Below the pieces are notes generated by a model that was not told the DNA's origin, made no database searches, and saw only the letters and a program-made list of their open reading frames with translations. Position numbers and translations under genes: made by a program. DNA of 14,102 bases from Victivallales bacterium. Lineage in GTDB: Bacteria > Verrucomicrobiota > Lentisphaeria > Oligosphaerales > Oligosphaeraceae. The stretch covers positions 1-14,102 of the forward strand of contig JAGCTA010000553.1 of the NCBI GenBank assembly GCA_017963875.1, read 5' to 3'. Of this stretch, positions 7,901 through 14,025 are shown piece by piece; positions within the stretch are counted from its first letter, which is position 1, and every line of letters starts with the position of its first letter.

Positions 7901-9700
7901 ATCCGTGTCCTCCTTCTTGATGCCAAGATACCAATCGGAGAAATCAACGAGCGCCGATTCGCTGTTCGCGACTGCCCGCCCATCAGGCTCTTGCACCACT
8001 GCAATCAAAGACAATTCCTGCGGGTAAAAAGATTTTGCCTTCTCTTTGTTCCATTCGTAGGGAATTTCACGCTTTTCACCTAGTTTCTTGAAGGAGCATT
8101 CAACTTTTTCAAGGTAGGCTGAGCCTTCCTTGTCACCGACTTCATATCCCTTCCAATGGGGCGGTTCTGAAGCATAAGAGGTACTGTACCATGCGTGCAA
8201 TGAAAGATCTTTGGCAGGTGCCCCATAATAGTAACGTGCAGAAACCGTGCCAATCAAATCATCGCCTTCCTTCACTGCAGAGGAATTCATGGATATATCC
8301 ACAAGGATATTGTCTGGGACGTATGTAGAAATCAGGAATGAGGCATAGCCAAGTTCCGTGCCCTCCTCGATGCCTACATTCACTTCATAGCGACCTGTCA
8401 AGGCGTTGATGTCCAGTTTGAATGAAGTGAACAACCCGCCTTGTTCTCCCGTTTTCATCTTTTTCGTTGCTAGTATCTGGCCATCAGGCCCCTTCAACTG
8501 GACAACACATGGGAAACCCTCCACTGGCCTGTAGCCAGAAGGCGACAATTCACGCAAAAACGCCGATGCATGGATTTCCTCGCCAGGCCTTGCAGTGCCA
8601 CGCTCCAGATATACGAATGCCGTAGGACCTGAGGGTTCCGCAAAGCCATTGGACTCGAAACCAGTGGATATTGAATGGTGCATCATTCCATAATCATCAT
8701 AGGTTTTCAAAACAAGGAAATTGACATCCTTGCCTTTGCGAACAATAACAATGTGAGCATTTTTATCCGCCACAGTATTTTTCTTTGAATACGTCAACGA
8801 TGCACAGCCATTCTCATCTGTGGAACCACGGAACATGAGTTGGTTATTCATATCATAGACGTCAATATCCGCACCCGCCACGACGCTTTTGTCTGAAAGT
8901 TTCAGCACAGACAAAAACATCTTGCTTTCCCTTGGGTCATGGAAAAGCGACAGCCCCAGATCGGTAACTACAATGAAATGATAAGCCGTACTGTCTATTA
9001 TTTCGTTTGCCGTGGAATCTTCCCTGTCTTCTCCTGTAAACAACAAACTATAGAGTCCTGGTTCATCCAAAGGAATCAATCCCGATAGATTGAACAAGCA
9101 CTTCATTTTTTGATTATCAGGAAGATTCACCGTGCAGACTTTTTTTCCGATGTATTCCAGAGTCTTGTTCATCAAAAAACCATCCACGTCATACGAGATG
9201 AGATTATTGACATAAACACGATGGGCCACTCCAATCACTTTTTTCGCATTCCGTATCTTCAGTGGCATCTCCCAGTCTGTTCTACCCAATGGAACAACAT
9301 TTCCATTCGCCAAATACCCTATAAAAGTATTTTGTCTGCGAACATAAAAACGAAATTTGACATCATTGGCAAGAACATCATTCCTTATGTTTTTCAAGCC
9401 TTTTCGAATGGTAATTTTATAATCTGTCTCAGGGACAAAATTCCCTCGAATTCTCAAAACGTTATTCCTCCACCCCTCATCAACAGTAGCATCGGCAAGC
9501 GGAGGCTCAATGATGATATCTTCCATTTTGGGAATTATAATTGCTGAATCCGAAATAAAATTAATGTTGACAGCCTCAGAATATTCACTGAAATAAAACT
9601 CCCCTACTTCAATGTTCCTCGCCCATGCGGAAACGCATCCGCAAAGCAGCACCCACACCAGACACCAACGCCATACGCCTTTTTCCCTACTGTCACTCAT
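4952..9700 (-). CDS. Bacterial alpha-2-macroglobulin, thioester type (YfhM-like)
   Basis: Large secreted or periplasmic protease trap of 1582 residues, close to E. coli YfhM. An N-terminal signal (hydrophobic 12-25) can be read as ordinary (cut after AWA27) or as a weak lipobox L19-C20-G21-C22. MG1-like sequence follows, then an MG2 domain from about 359 (PTAFVYLERGTARPGEE), the A2M-family region about 820-990, and the thioester domain with HGCLEQ (Cys1131, Gln1134 form the bond that captures attacking proteases). The rest is helical thioester-domain sequence and a C-terminal beta domain ending in the family-typical VPPAIVEAMYSPD pattern, here IPPAIVEAMYSPD. The ATG at 9698-9700 has AAGGAG 7 nt upstream. 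It is first in a two-gene unit with pbpC, consistent with a periplasmic defence and wall-repair module. Stop codon TAG. Confidence 0.95.
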   Translation of the reverse strand: MSDSREKGVWRWCLVWVLLCGCVSAWARNIEVGEFYFSEYSEAVNINFISDSAIIIPKMEDIIIEPPLADATVDEGWRNNVLRIRGNFVPETDYKITIRKGLKNIRNDVLANDVKFRFYVRRQNTFIGYLANGNVVPLGRTDWEMPLKIRNAKKVIGVAHRVYVNNLISYDVDGFLMNKTLEYIGKKVCTVNLPDNQKMKCLFNLSGLIPLDEPGLYSLLFTGEDREDSTANEIIDSTAYHFIVVTDLGLSLFHDPRESKMFLSVLKLSDKSVVAGADIDVYDMNNQLMFRGSTDENGCASLTYSKKNTVADKNAHIVIVRKGKDVNFLVLKTYDDYGMMHHSISTGFESNGFAEPSGPTAFVYLERGTARPGEEIHASAFLRELSPSGYRPVEGFPCVVQLKGPDGQILATKKMKTGEQGGLFTSFKLDINALTGRYEVNVGIEEGTELGYASFLISTYVPDNILVDISMNSSAVKEGDDLIGTVSARYYYGAPAKDLSLHAWYSTSYASEPPHWKGYEVGDKEGSAYLEKVECSFKKLGEKREIPYEWNKEKAKSFYPQELSLIAVVQEPDGRAVANSESALVDFSDWYLGIKKEDTDEKDVVFQYKALASRKDVEPKFSACNGVVELKKIAWRYEQTEKDGLYSNEWIQTVTPYGKPLDIELKTSQGQFTVPNLPNGHYEMVVTVGTDIRTKMEFWHWQGESGRRVSNPNVMTFKTDKDYYLPGDTAKLTFDASGDGQAMVAFGPSGMDGGYICPVKEGENTVSVRIPDNLQTVRYYCGVSVVTGKDYTNDRVFGMAALKVKQEVRKLNVELNAPELGRPGKPMDIVVGLSDSKGKPVSGLAHVFLVDVGVLSLTKFKTPDIWGYFHGSWNCRMKFTDMYENIYPDLKIEGAVKIGGDGVSAVFRDKMAELKMKKSAVVVLDPVKTDVNGKATLHLTLPEHLGAMRIMCVASADALVGSGEKEVILRDEIDVLASGPRAVAPGDEFECTFVLNNFDLPDGAYEFFLKVPEGLKAEKTLIKGELKKGVAETCRVSFQTGEYLGACELVYTLSMGKIDKSGSLDINIRSANPPVAESHSAVVKPGEKKILTLSSKEWLAGSAKGKVSIADSPVAGLTDCLDWLNSYPHGCLEQTVSCAFPFLCLPQLKAAGVIDEAEEKTHDGKLDATIRRIQTMYLGRGKFSLWPCSDHEHEDAGLYASHFLFAAVQSCDVNSSWLDKIEKHSLQMLAEDASEPIAKRAYACYVMSLRESENGMREEKRYNAIHNILSSKSIGMHTFLAGAALAKNGYAAEAMPYLKKSLEENVWRSDEELLCFSDYASRLGMALRIVMDLMPDDDYATKLATELNHELSGRGDGWRTTQANAWACMGLASYAAYYKCDGVKGTVSLNGKADAPLTKGSRTYTLKQGEELEVMNEGTAPLFLNFNQNGIRRAAPETGSQGIRIRRDYLNSDGVSVHHAKQGDLLVVRLSVDSVCPMKDLVITDLLPGGLEIEDSNLATRVSATKKADEKVEKNIRLEYTDLRDDRFLAYFNVKNRGKAEITYTVRAVSRGKYVIPPAIVEAMYSPDFKGSFSVDGVLVVE

Positions 9701-9707
9701 TTCCGTT

Positions 9708-9713
9708 CTCCTT
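9708..9713 (-). promoter_or_regulatory. Strong Shine-Dalgarno of the alpha-2-macroglobulin gene
   Basis: Minus-strand AAGGAG sits 7 nt before the ATG at 9700 and fixes the start. It contrasts with the lack of such a site ahead of pbpC and rpsA. Confidence 0.8.
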
Positions 9714-9736
9714 TTCTGTCAGTTCTGTATTAAATG

Positions 9737-9756
9737 CATCGGCCTCATGACCGATG
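9737..9756 (-). promoter_or_regulatory. Hairpin in the A2M leader
   Basis: CATCGG (9737-9742) and CCGATG (9751-9756) form a perfect 6-bp stem with an 8-nt loop, about 36 nt upstream of the A2M start codon and clear of its ribosome binding site. The role is unknown. Confidence 0.3.
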
Positions 9757-9996
9757 AATATTCACCATTGGCTTGACATACTGAAGCAATTGCCAGCGCC
9801 CGTGATTTTCCGAAGGTGCAGTAAGGGATAAATAAGACATCTGCACCGTCCCTGACAAGAAGACAAGATATGAATACCCCACCATTTGCCGCCCGAACGA
9901 TGATTCTGCCAAGGTCAGCATTCCTCCCCCAACAAAAGTTTTTCAGTCTGCAATTCGTAAACGCATGAGGAAGGCTATATATTTACTTTATTCCAT

Positions 9997-10030
9997 AAAA
10001 AAAACAAAAATTTTCAAGCCACTGGCTTGA
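9997..10030 (-). terminator. Terminator-like hairpin and T-run, minus strand
   Basis: TCAAGCC / GGCTTGA is a perfect 7-bp stem with a 3-nt loop (10014-10030). On the minus strand it is followed by AAA, then TTTTT, G and TTTTTTTT (10010-9997). This is a good intrinsic terminator pattern. No minus-strand gene ends nearby; its likely use is to stop antisense readthrough coming from ung across the CPBP gene, or to end a small RNA from 10030-10124. Confidence 0.4.
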
Positions 10031-10041
10031 CTCTAAAGCAA

Positions 10042-10072
10042 ACGGAGGATTGCTCGGTTTCCGTCATCCTCC
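10042..10072 (+). repeat. Overlapping, mutually exclusive inverted repeats upstream of the CPBP gene
   Basis: GGAGGAT (10044-10050) can pair with ATCCTCC (10066-10072), while ACGGA (10042-10046, overlapping the first arm) can pair with TCCGT (10060-10064). A longer-range pair, ACTGG (10021-10025) with CCAGT (10071-10075), is also possible. These lie 50-80 nt ahead of the CPBP start, possibly in its leader. Confidence 0.3.
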
Positions 10073-10124
10073 AGTCATTGGGCAAACACGACAAACACGC
10101 TGACGCGTCACACTGAAAAGACAA

Positions 10125-10865
10125 ATGTCCTGGTTCACCAAATATAACTTGCCAGAAAATAGAAACTGGCTTGGCGCCATCTATCTGAAACCGCTTTTCA
10201 ATGCCTTTCTCGGCCTGCTAGTCTCCATTGTCATCTTTAAGGTGATGATTCCTGAATCAGCAGACCTTTCGACGTCTACGATGCTACTGATTTCTCTACT
10301 GCCGATCCATGTCATCGCCATTGGGATTTTCCTGTATAAACTGTTCCCTGCGGTCCTTCAACTGGGAGCGAATGTTGTCCTTCAATGGAAAACCGAAGAG
10401 AAGAAACAGTGGAGAAACCTCTGCTGGAGTTTTCTGAAGATAATCATGGCAACAATCGCCATCAATTTTCTCACGACACTTGTCTCCGCGTTCTTTGGTA
10501 TCAAAATGGAGGAGCAGGACATTGTCGGAAGACTTTTGAATTCCGATGACATCTGTTTCATTATTATGACATCGTTCTTCGCCGTCTTCCTTGCGCCAAT
10601 CACAGAGGAATTGCTTTTCCGCCTTGGAGTCTATAATGCCCTGACATTCTACGTGCCACATCTCGCCGCAACAGTCATCACCTCACTGCTTTTCGCGGCA
10701 GCCCACGGCCAAATCAGCACCATCCCTGGACTGTTTGTCATCGGATTGTTCCTGCAGTCTGCAAAAAAACGATACGGGCTACGCCAGAGCATGCTGCTTC
10801 ATGCCATCTACAACGCCTTCCAACTCGCCATGCTTCTGATGGTTCACGTTTTCACTTCATCGTGA
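10125..10865 (+). CDS. CPBP (CAAX protease / bacteriocin-processing) family membrane protease
   Basis: Integral membrane protein of 246 residues with several hydrophobic segments (about 26-44, 52-72, 103-123, 145-158, 180-192, 200-210, 222-243). The three family motifs are present: EExxxR (E161, E162, R166), FxxxH (F190, H194) and HxxxN (H226, N230). These form the Abi/CPBP glutamic intramembrane protease site. Family members process prenylated proteins in eukaryotes and mature or resist bacteriocins in some bacteria; here the substrate is unknown. No recognisable bacteriocin or prenylation gene is nearby. There is only a weak purine-rich stretch (GAAAAGA) before the ATG. It faces away from A2M and converges on ung with 10 bp between the stops. 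TGA stop. Confidence 0.9.
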   Translation: MSWFTKYNLPENRNWLGAIYLKPLFNAFLGLLVSIVIFKVMIPESADLSTSTMLLISLLPIHVIAIGIFLYKLFPAVLQLGANVVLQWKTEEKKQWRNLCWSFLKIIMATIAINFLTTLVSAFFGIKMEEQDIVGRLLNSDDICFIIMTSFFAVFLAPITEELLFRLGVYNALTFYVPHLAATVITSLLFAAAHGQISTIPGLFVIGLFLQSAKKRYGLRQSMLLHAIYNAFQLAMLLMVHVFTSS

Positions 10866-10875
10866 GAAAAACACG

Positions 10876-11553
10876 TCATTCCAGCCGCCAGTCAACTGGG
10901 GAACAGCCTACTGATTCCAAAGCCGCATTCACCGCAGAAAATGGCCGTGAGCCGAAAAATCCACGGTAGGCCGACAGCGGTGACGGATGGGCACTCTTGA
11001 TGACACGGTGCCGCCGTAAATCAATAAGACGCTCCTTTTGTACCGCTGGACGTCCCCACAACAAAAACACCAACGGCTTTTCACGTGCCGAAAGACAACG
11101 GATGGTCGCATCAGTAAATTCTTCCCATCCATGGCCTTGGTGAGATGCCGCCTGCCCTGCCCTCACGGTCAGGACTGTATTCAAAAGCATTACGCCACGG
11201 TTGCCGAGGATTCCAAAATCCGCATCCAATGGCATGGGCGTCCCTAAATCGTCTGCATATTCCTTTGCGATATTCCGCAAAGATGCTGGCCATTTGACAT
11301 TTTGCGGAACGGCAAACGCCAGCCCGCAAGCCTGTCCCTCTTCATGGTATGGGTCTTGCCCAAGAATCAAAACCTTAACGTCTTCAAAAGGCGTCGCATA
11401 ATATGCCCTGAAAAGTTGATGTCTCGGAGGATAGACAGTCTGGGAGGCATACTCGCCTTCAACAAAAGCCTCCAGTTTTTCCAACGGACACCATTTCAAA
11501 TATGGCTCCATCGCCTGACGCCAATCTTCTGGAAAACTATCCAACAAGGCCAT
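10876..11553 (-). CDS. ung: Uracil-DNA glycosylase, family 1
   Basis: Removes uracil from DNA as the first step of base excision repair, in the cytoplasm. Numbered from the ATG at 11553 the protein has 225 residues (E. coli 229). It shows GQDPYH (66-71, catalytic Asp67), the uracil-binding Asn125 in LLNTVLTV, and HPSPLS (His189), near E. coli Asp64, Asn123 and His187. I prefer the ATG at 11551-11553: TGGAG lies 7 nt before it, while the longer frame begins at TTG 11577 with no ribosome binding site and adds eight unalignable residues. It follows the aminotransferase on the same strand by about 60 bp, so co-transcription is likely. Its stop is 10 bp from the convergent CPBP stop. Confidence 0.97.
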   Translation of the reverse strand: MALLDSFPEDWRQAMEPYLKWCPLEKLEAFVEGEYASQTVYPPRHQLFRAYYATPFEDVKVLILGQDPYHEEGQACGLAFAVPQNVKWPASLRNIAKEYADDLGTPMPLDADFGILGNRGVMLLNTVLTVRAGQAASHQGHGWEEFTDATIRCLSAREKPLVFLLWGRPAVQKERLIDLRRHRVIKSAHPSPLSAYRGFFGSRPFSAVNAALESVGCSPVDWRLE

Positions 11554-11613
11554 GTGCCCGCTCCATTGAAAAAACAATTTCCCCGTCAGTCGATTTTCCA
11601 GCGGAACGAATCG

Positions 11614-12918
11614 TTAAGATTCCAGTTCCTTTGCACCCTTGTACAGGAGGTCGAACAACTCCTGAACATTCTCGACTTCAAGGCAACTGAAAGCGATTCG
11701 TATATTCTCTGGACCGACCGCAATCGTACCGATTCCATACGCATCCAGCATGTGGACACGCAATGCCTCCGCATTGACGTGCTTCAGGCGAATGCACATG
11801 AAATACCCGCTGTTGAAAGGATATGGCTCCCAGACTTCCGAATACTTTGGATTGCGGAGCACTTCGTGAACCTTCTGCGCCCGTTCGCGTATGATGGCGA
11901 CATTGGCAGCGCGTTCCTCGTAGAACGACGGACTCTTCAATGCTTTCAAAACTATCTGCTGGGACAATGCGCTGCAATTGCTTATGACGCTACGGACACA
12001 ACCGCCGAGTTTGGCGTTCAATGCCTCATAAAGCGGCTCTGGAGACTGTTCGCTTTTGACAGCCACGGTCACGAATCCAATACGAAGCCCCCAAACATAC
12101 ACTTCCTTCGTCGCCGCATCAGCCTTGATTGCCAGCAGACGCTCGTGCCGTCCCGCGATTTTAGTGAAAAGCGATTCCTTCATCACATCATCAAAGAACA
12201 GCCCGTAATACGCATCATCAATAATGGCAACAACATTTGTTCCTGACTCTGCTAATTCAACCAACGCCCGCGCGATGGCATCGCCCTCTTGCTCCGTCGG
12301 AGTGTAGCCACTTGGATTATTCGGGAAATTCAGAAGGACAATCACTTTATCACGCCCTTGGGAATACGTTGCCAAGGCATTCTTGAATGCATCCAGATTG
12401 AAACCACCATCCTTGAAGAAGGGGAAATAGCATGGAACAAGTCCCCGCCTGACGACATAATTCAGGGCATAGTTTCCCCAATTCATGTCTGGATAAATCA
12501 GGGCATCCCCCTCATTGCAGAACATTTCGGAAATCAATGACAGACCATGCGTCAGGCCAGATGTCACAATTGGCAGACTGGTGGAAATGGTTGCCATCGA
12601 CGGATTGTCATGAAGCAGTTTTTCCTTCCACGCCTGCCGCAATCCAGGAAGCCCTGGCGACGGTGCATACAGGAGGATGTCATTGGGATTGAACCCTGGG
12701 ACACACGCCGTCACACAAGGCAAAGCCATCGCCTGACCATTGGACATTGCAGTTCCAATAGTTGCGTTGAAACGAGTCGCCTTGACCTTTGCTTCTGCGG
12801 ACTGGCTCAGAATTCCCTTTGGAAAATACAGGCGTTTACCCGCATCTGACAGCATTTCAAGCACATACGGGTTTATGGAACGGATTGTCTCATTCAATTG
12901 CTCTGCCAACGGATTCAT
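11614..12918 (-). CDS. PLP-dependent aminotransferase, class I/II (fold type I)
   Basis: Cytoplasmic aminotransferase of 434 residues. Diagnostic elements are NFPNNPSGY (197-205), the PLP-ring region IIDDAYYG (232-239), a Schiff-base lysine in ATKEVYVWGLRIGF (Lys271) and a C-terminal substrate-carboxylate Arg in ENIRIAF (Arg407). It belongs to the aspartate/aromatic aminotransferase-like superfamily, but donor and acceptor cannot be set from sequence alone, so no symbol is given. The ATG at 12916-12918 is preceded by AAGGAG at 12932-12937, an unusually long 13-nt spacing; an out-of-frame ATG at 12928 lies between them. Stop TAA. The next gene on the strand, ung, begins 60 bp on. The functional link to ung is not obvious. 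Confidence 0.93.
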   Translation of the reverse strand: MNPLAEQLNETIRSINPYVLEMLSDAGKRLYFPKGILSQSAEAKVKATRFNATIGTAMSNGQAMALPCVTACVPGFNPNDILLYAPSPGLPGLRQAWKEKLLHDNPSMATISTSLPIVTSGLTHGLSLISEMFCNEGDALIYPDMNWGNYALNYVVRRGLVPCYFPFFKDGGFNLDAFKNALATYSQGRDKVIVLLNFPNNPSGYTPTEQEGDAIARALVELAESGTNVVAIIDDAYYGLFFDDVMKESLFTKIAGRHERLLAIKADAATKEVYVWGLRIGFVTVAVKSEQSPEPLYEALNAKLGGCVRSVISNCSALSQQIVLKALKSPSFYEERAANVAIIRERAQKVHEVLRNPKYSEVWEPYPFNSGYFMCIRLKHVNAEALRVHMLDAYGIGTIAVGPENIRIAFSCLEVENVQELFDLLYKGAKELES

Positions 12919-12937
12919 TTCTATTCATCTGCTCCTT
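12890..12937 (-). promoter_or_regulatory. Ribosome binding site with overlapping 12-codon upstream frame at the aminotransferase start
   Basis: AAGGAG (12937-12932) is 13 nt from the aminotransferase ATG and only 3 nt from an upstream ATG (12928) in another frame. That frame encodes 12 residues (MNRNESVGRAIE) and stops with TGA at 12892-12890, inside the aminotransferase coding region. It could couple or dampen translation, or be chance. Confidence 0.3.
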
Positions 12938-13129
12938 TTCAGTTCTCGACACGCGCCGCACAAATGGTGCGTGGACTATTCGCCTGAATCTGACCTCGCC
13001 GATTCTCTGATTCAACGTGTCTCAGGTCCAAGGCACAAAGGATTTAATGTAATCCCAAACCACTAAATTTCCAGCAATCGTTTAAAACAAAATTAAGTCA
13101 TCAGACCCTGTTCTCCATGAGGAGCAAAT

Positions 13130-13201
13130 GGGACCTTTGAGACCGCTGGGATAAAGGAAAGACTCCCAGAGGTTCCAGAGGTTCTAGAGGACCCAGTGGT
13201 T
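13130..13201. repeat. Degenerate 9-nt tandem repeat tract, about 8 units
   Basis: Laid out in 9-nt steps from 13130, the tract shows two related unit types: GGGACCTTT and GAGACCGCT at the left, then CCAGAGGTT twice exactly (13166-13183), CTAGAGGAC and CCAGTGGTT. Its ends can also pair: ACCGCTGGG (13142-13150) with CCCAGTGGT (13192-13200), nine pairs with one G-T. No frame across it is a credible gene. In one frame it gives a collagen-like PRGSRGSRGPSG string, an expected by-product of the period. Confidence 0.65.
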
Positions 13202-13366
13202 TTCATGATACTAAATTCAGGAGTATGAGCGACACACCGTTGCCAACTATCGCCACCCATTGGAAGGGAAAAACTTTTTTTACATCAAAAAAAACTATCA
13301 AATATTAGGAATAAACAGGAATCATTATGATTCTATATAATTATGCATGATAGTAAATTAATTAAT

Positions 13367-13396
13367 TTGAAATCAAACAATATTGATTGATATTAT
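13367..13396 (+). promoter_or_regulatory. Candidate promoter for the Rpn/PDDEXK_2 gene
   Basis: TTGAAA (13367-13372) and TATTAT (13391-13396) are separated by 18 nt, with 4/6 and 5/6 consensus matches. Transcription would start about 40 nt before the ATG. The -35 abuts a 14-bp AT palindrome. In so A/T-rich a region chance matches are common. Confidence 0.35.
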
Positions 13397-13440
13397 TGCA
13401 ATGGCAATTTCTTTCAATCCAATATAAGGGAAACTGAAAA

Positions 13441-14025
13441 ATGACAAAACTACAAAGAATAACCGAAAGACAGGCGGATGCGTTCCTCAAGAGGATATTC
13501 AGCCGACGATCTGTTCTTGCGGCACTGCTGAAGGCACTCTTTCCAGAATTCAGGGACATCGACATCGACGACATCGCACGAAACTATCTGCTCCCCCAGG
13601 GGGATTCGGAACTGATCCAAATCTGCAACACCGACGGCGGCGCCTGCCAGTACGACATCGTGTTCAAAAGCCTGAGACCAGGCTACACGTCCAGCAGGGA
13701 CTGCATCGTCTTCAACATTGAATTCCAGAATAAAATCAATCCTGGCTATGCAATTATCAAAAGAGGTATATATTATTCATCAAGCATACTCTGCCAGGAA
13801 AAGGGGTCGCTGTTCAAGGGCAGCGACTACGACGGCCTGAGGAAGGTCCACGGCCTCTGGCTGTGCCCCAGAGCCTCTGCAAGCAGTGCGAACAGCATCC
13901 TCCGCTACAATCTACAGGAGACCGTGGAAGGGGAGGCCCTTGAACCAACCGCATCCCCGCAAGAGGACTACGACATGATGGCCCTGACCATCGTCGCCTT
14001 GAACGACGACGTCCCACCGAAGTAG
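13441..14025 (+). CDS. PDDEXK_2 / Rpn-type nuclease (transposase-like family), interrupted by in-frame TAG
   Basis: Recognised as the Rpn / PD-(D/E)XK nuclease family transposase group: recombination-promoting DNA nucleases that exist as many copies in some genomes. The frame starts MTKLQRITERQADAFLKRIF and shows the catalytic pattern YDIVF (Asp72) followed by FNIEFQNK (Glu94, Gln96), then the helix AIIKRGIYYSSSI typical of the family, and GLRKVHGLWLC (132-142). The ATG has TAAGGG 10 nt upstream. A TAG at 14023-14025 stops the frame at residue 194, yet the same frame continues with family-like sequence to the edge. It is therefore probably a decaying copy, a C-terminally shortened protein, or a recoded gene. 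Its G/C-rich body contrasts with the A/T-rich upstream flank, in keeping with a transferred element. Confidence 0.75.
   Translation: MTKLQRITERQADAFLKRIFSRRSVLAALLKALFPEFRDIDIDDIARNYLLPQGDSELIQICNTDGGACQYDIVFKSLRPGYTSSRDCIVFNIEFQNKINPGYAIIKRGIYYSSSILCQEKGSLFKGSDYDGLRKVHGLWLCPRASASSANSILRYNLQETVEGEALEPTASPQEDYDMMALTIVALNDDVPPK

Larger units (their letters stand above)
9701..10124. other. 424-bp divergent intergenic region between A2M and the CPBP protease
   Basis: No supported gene. It must hold the promoters of both divergent genes; no good consensus pair was found, though the A/T-rich block 9980-10014 is a plausible place. It contains a hairpin at 9737-9756, a terminator-like hairpin at 9997-10030 and overlapping inverted repeats at 10042-10072. 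On the minus strand, 9985-9719 is an open frame of 87 codons with no start codon near its beginning; its TGA lies just before the A2M ribosome binding site. It may be a decayed gene or part of a dispersed repeat. Confidence 0.6.
12919..13440. other. 522-bp divergent intergenic region between the aminotransferase and the nuclease
   Basis: No gene can be supported. From left to right it holds the aminotransferase leader with a small hairpin (CGCAC-aaatg-GTGCG, 12957-12971), a 9-nt-period repeat tract (13130-13201) and a visibly A/T-rich block (about 13270-13440) with the 14-bp palindrome AAATTAATTAATTT (13355-13368) and a promoter candidate for the nuclease. No good consensus promoter for the aminotransferase was found. 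Confidence 0.6.

Noticed and set aside
9745..9921. 58-residue minus-strand ORF starting MLTLAESSFG, with GGGGGAGG just ahead of its ATG
   Set aside because: The purine run is only 1-2 nt from the ATG, too close for normal initiation. The residue makeup is not gene-like, and another open frame covers the same DNA.
11302..12246. 314-residue plus-strand open frame opposite ung and the aminotransferase
   Set aside because: It spans two well-supported minus-strand genes and their spacer; a shadow of their codon usage.
13093..13206. 37-residue minus-strand ORF (MKTTGSSRTSGTSGS...) across the 9-nt repeat
   Set aside because: It has no ribosome binding site, and its low-complexity text is a direct product of the 9-nt repeat.
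13225..13308. 27-residue plus-strand ORF (MSDTPLPTIATHW...) after AGGAG
   Set aside because: The Shine-Dalgarno spacing is only 1 nt, and the C-terminal half is A/T-tract translation; nothing recognisable.
13362..13574. 70-residue minus-strand frame overlapping the nuclease start
   Set aside because: It runs through the A/T-rich promoter region and opposite the nuclease N-terminus, with no supporting signal.
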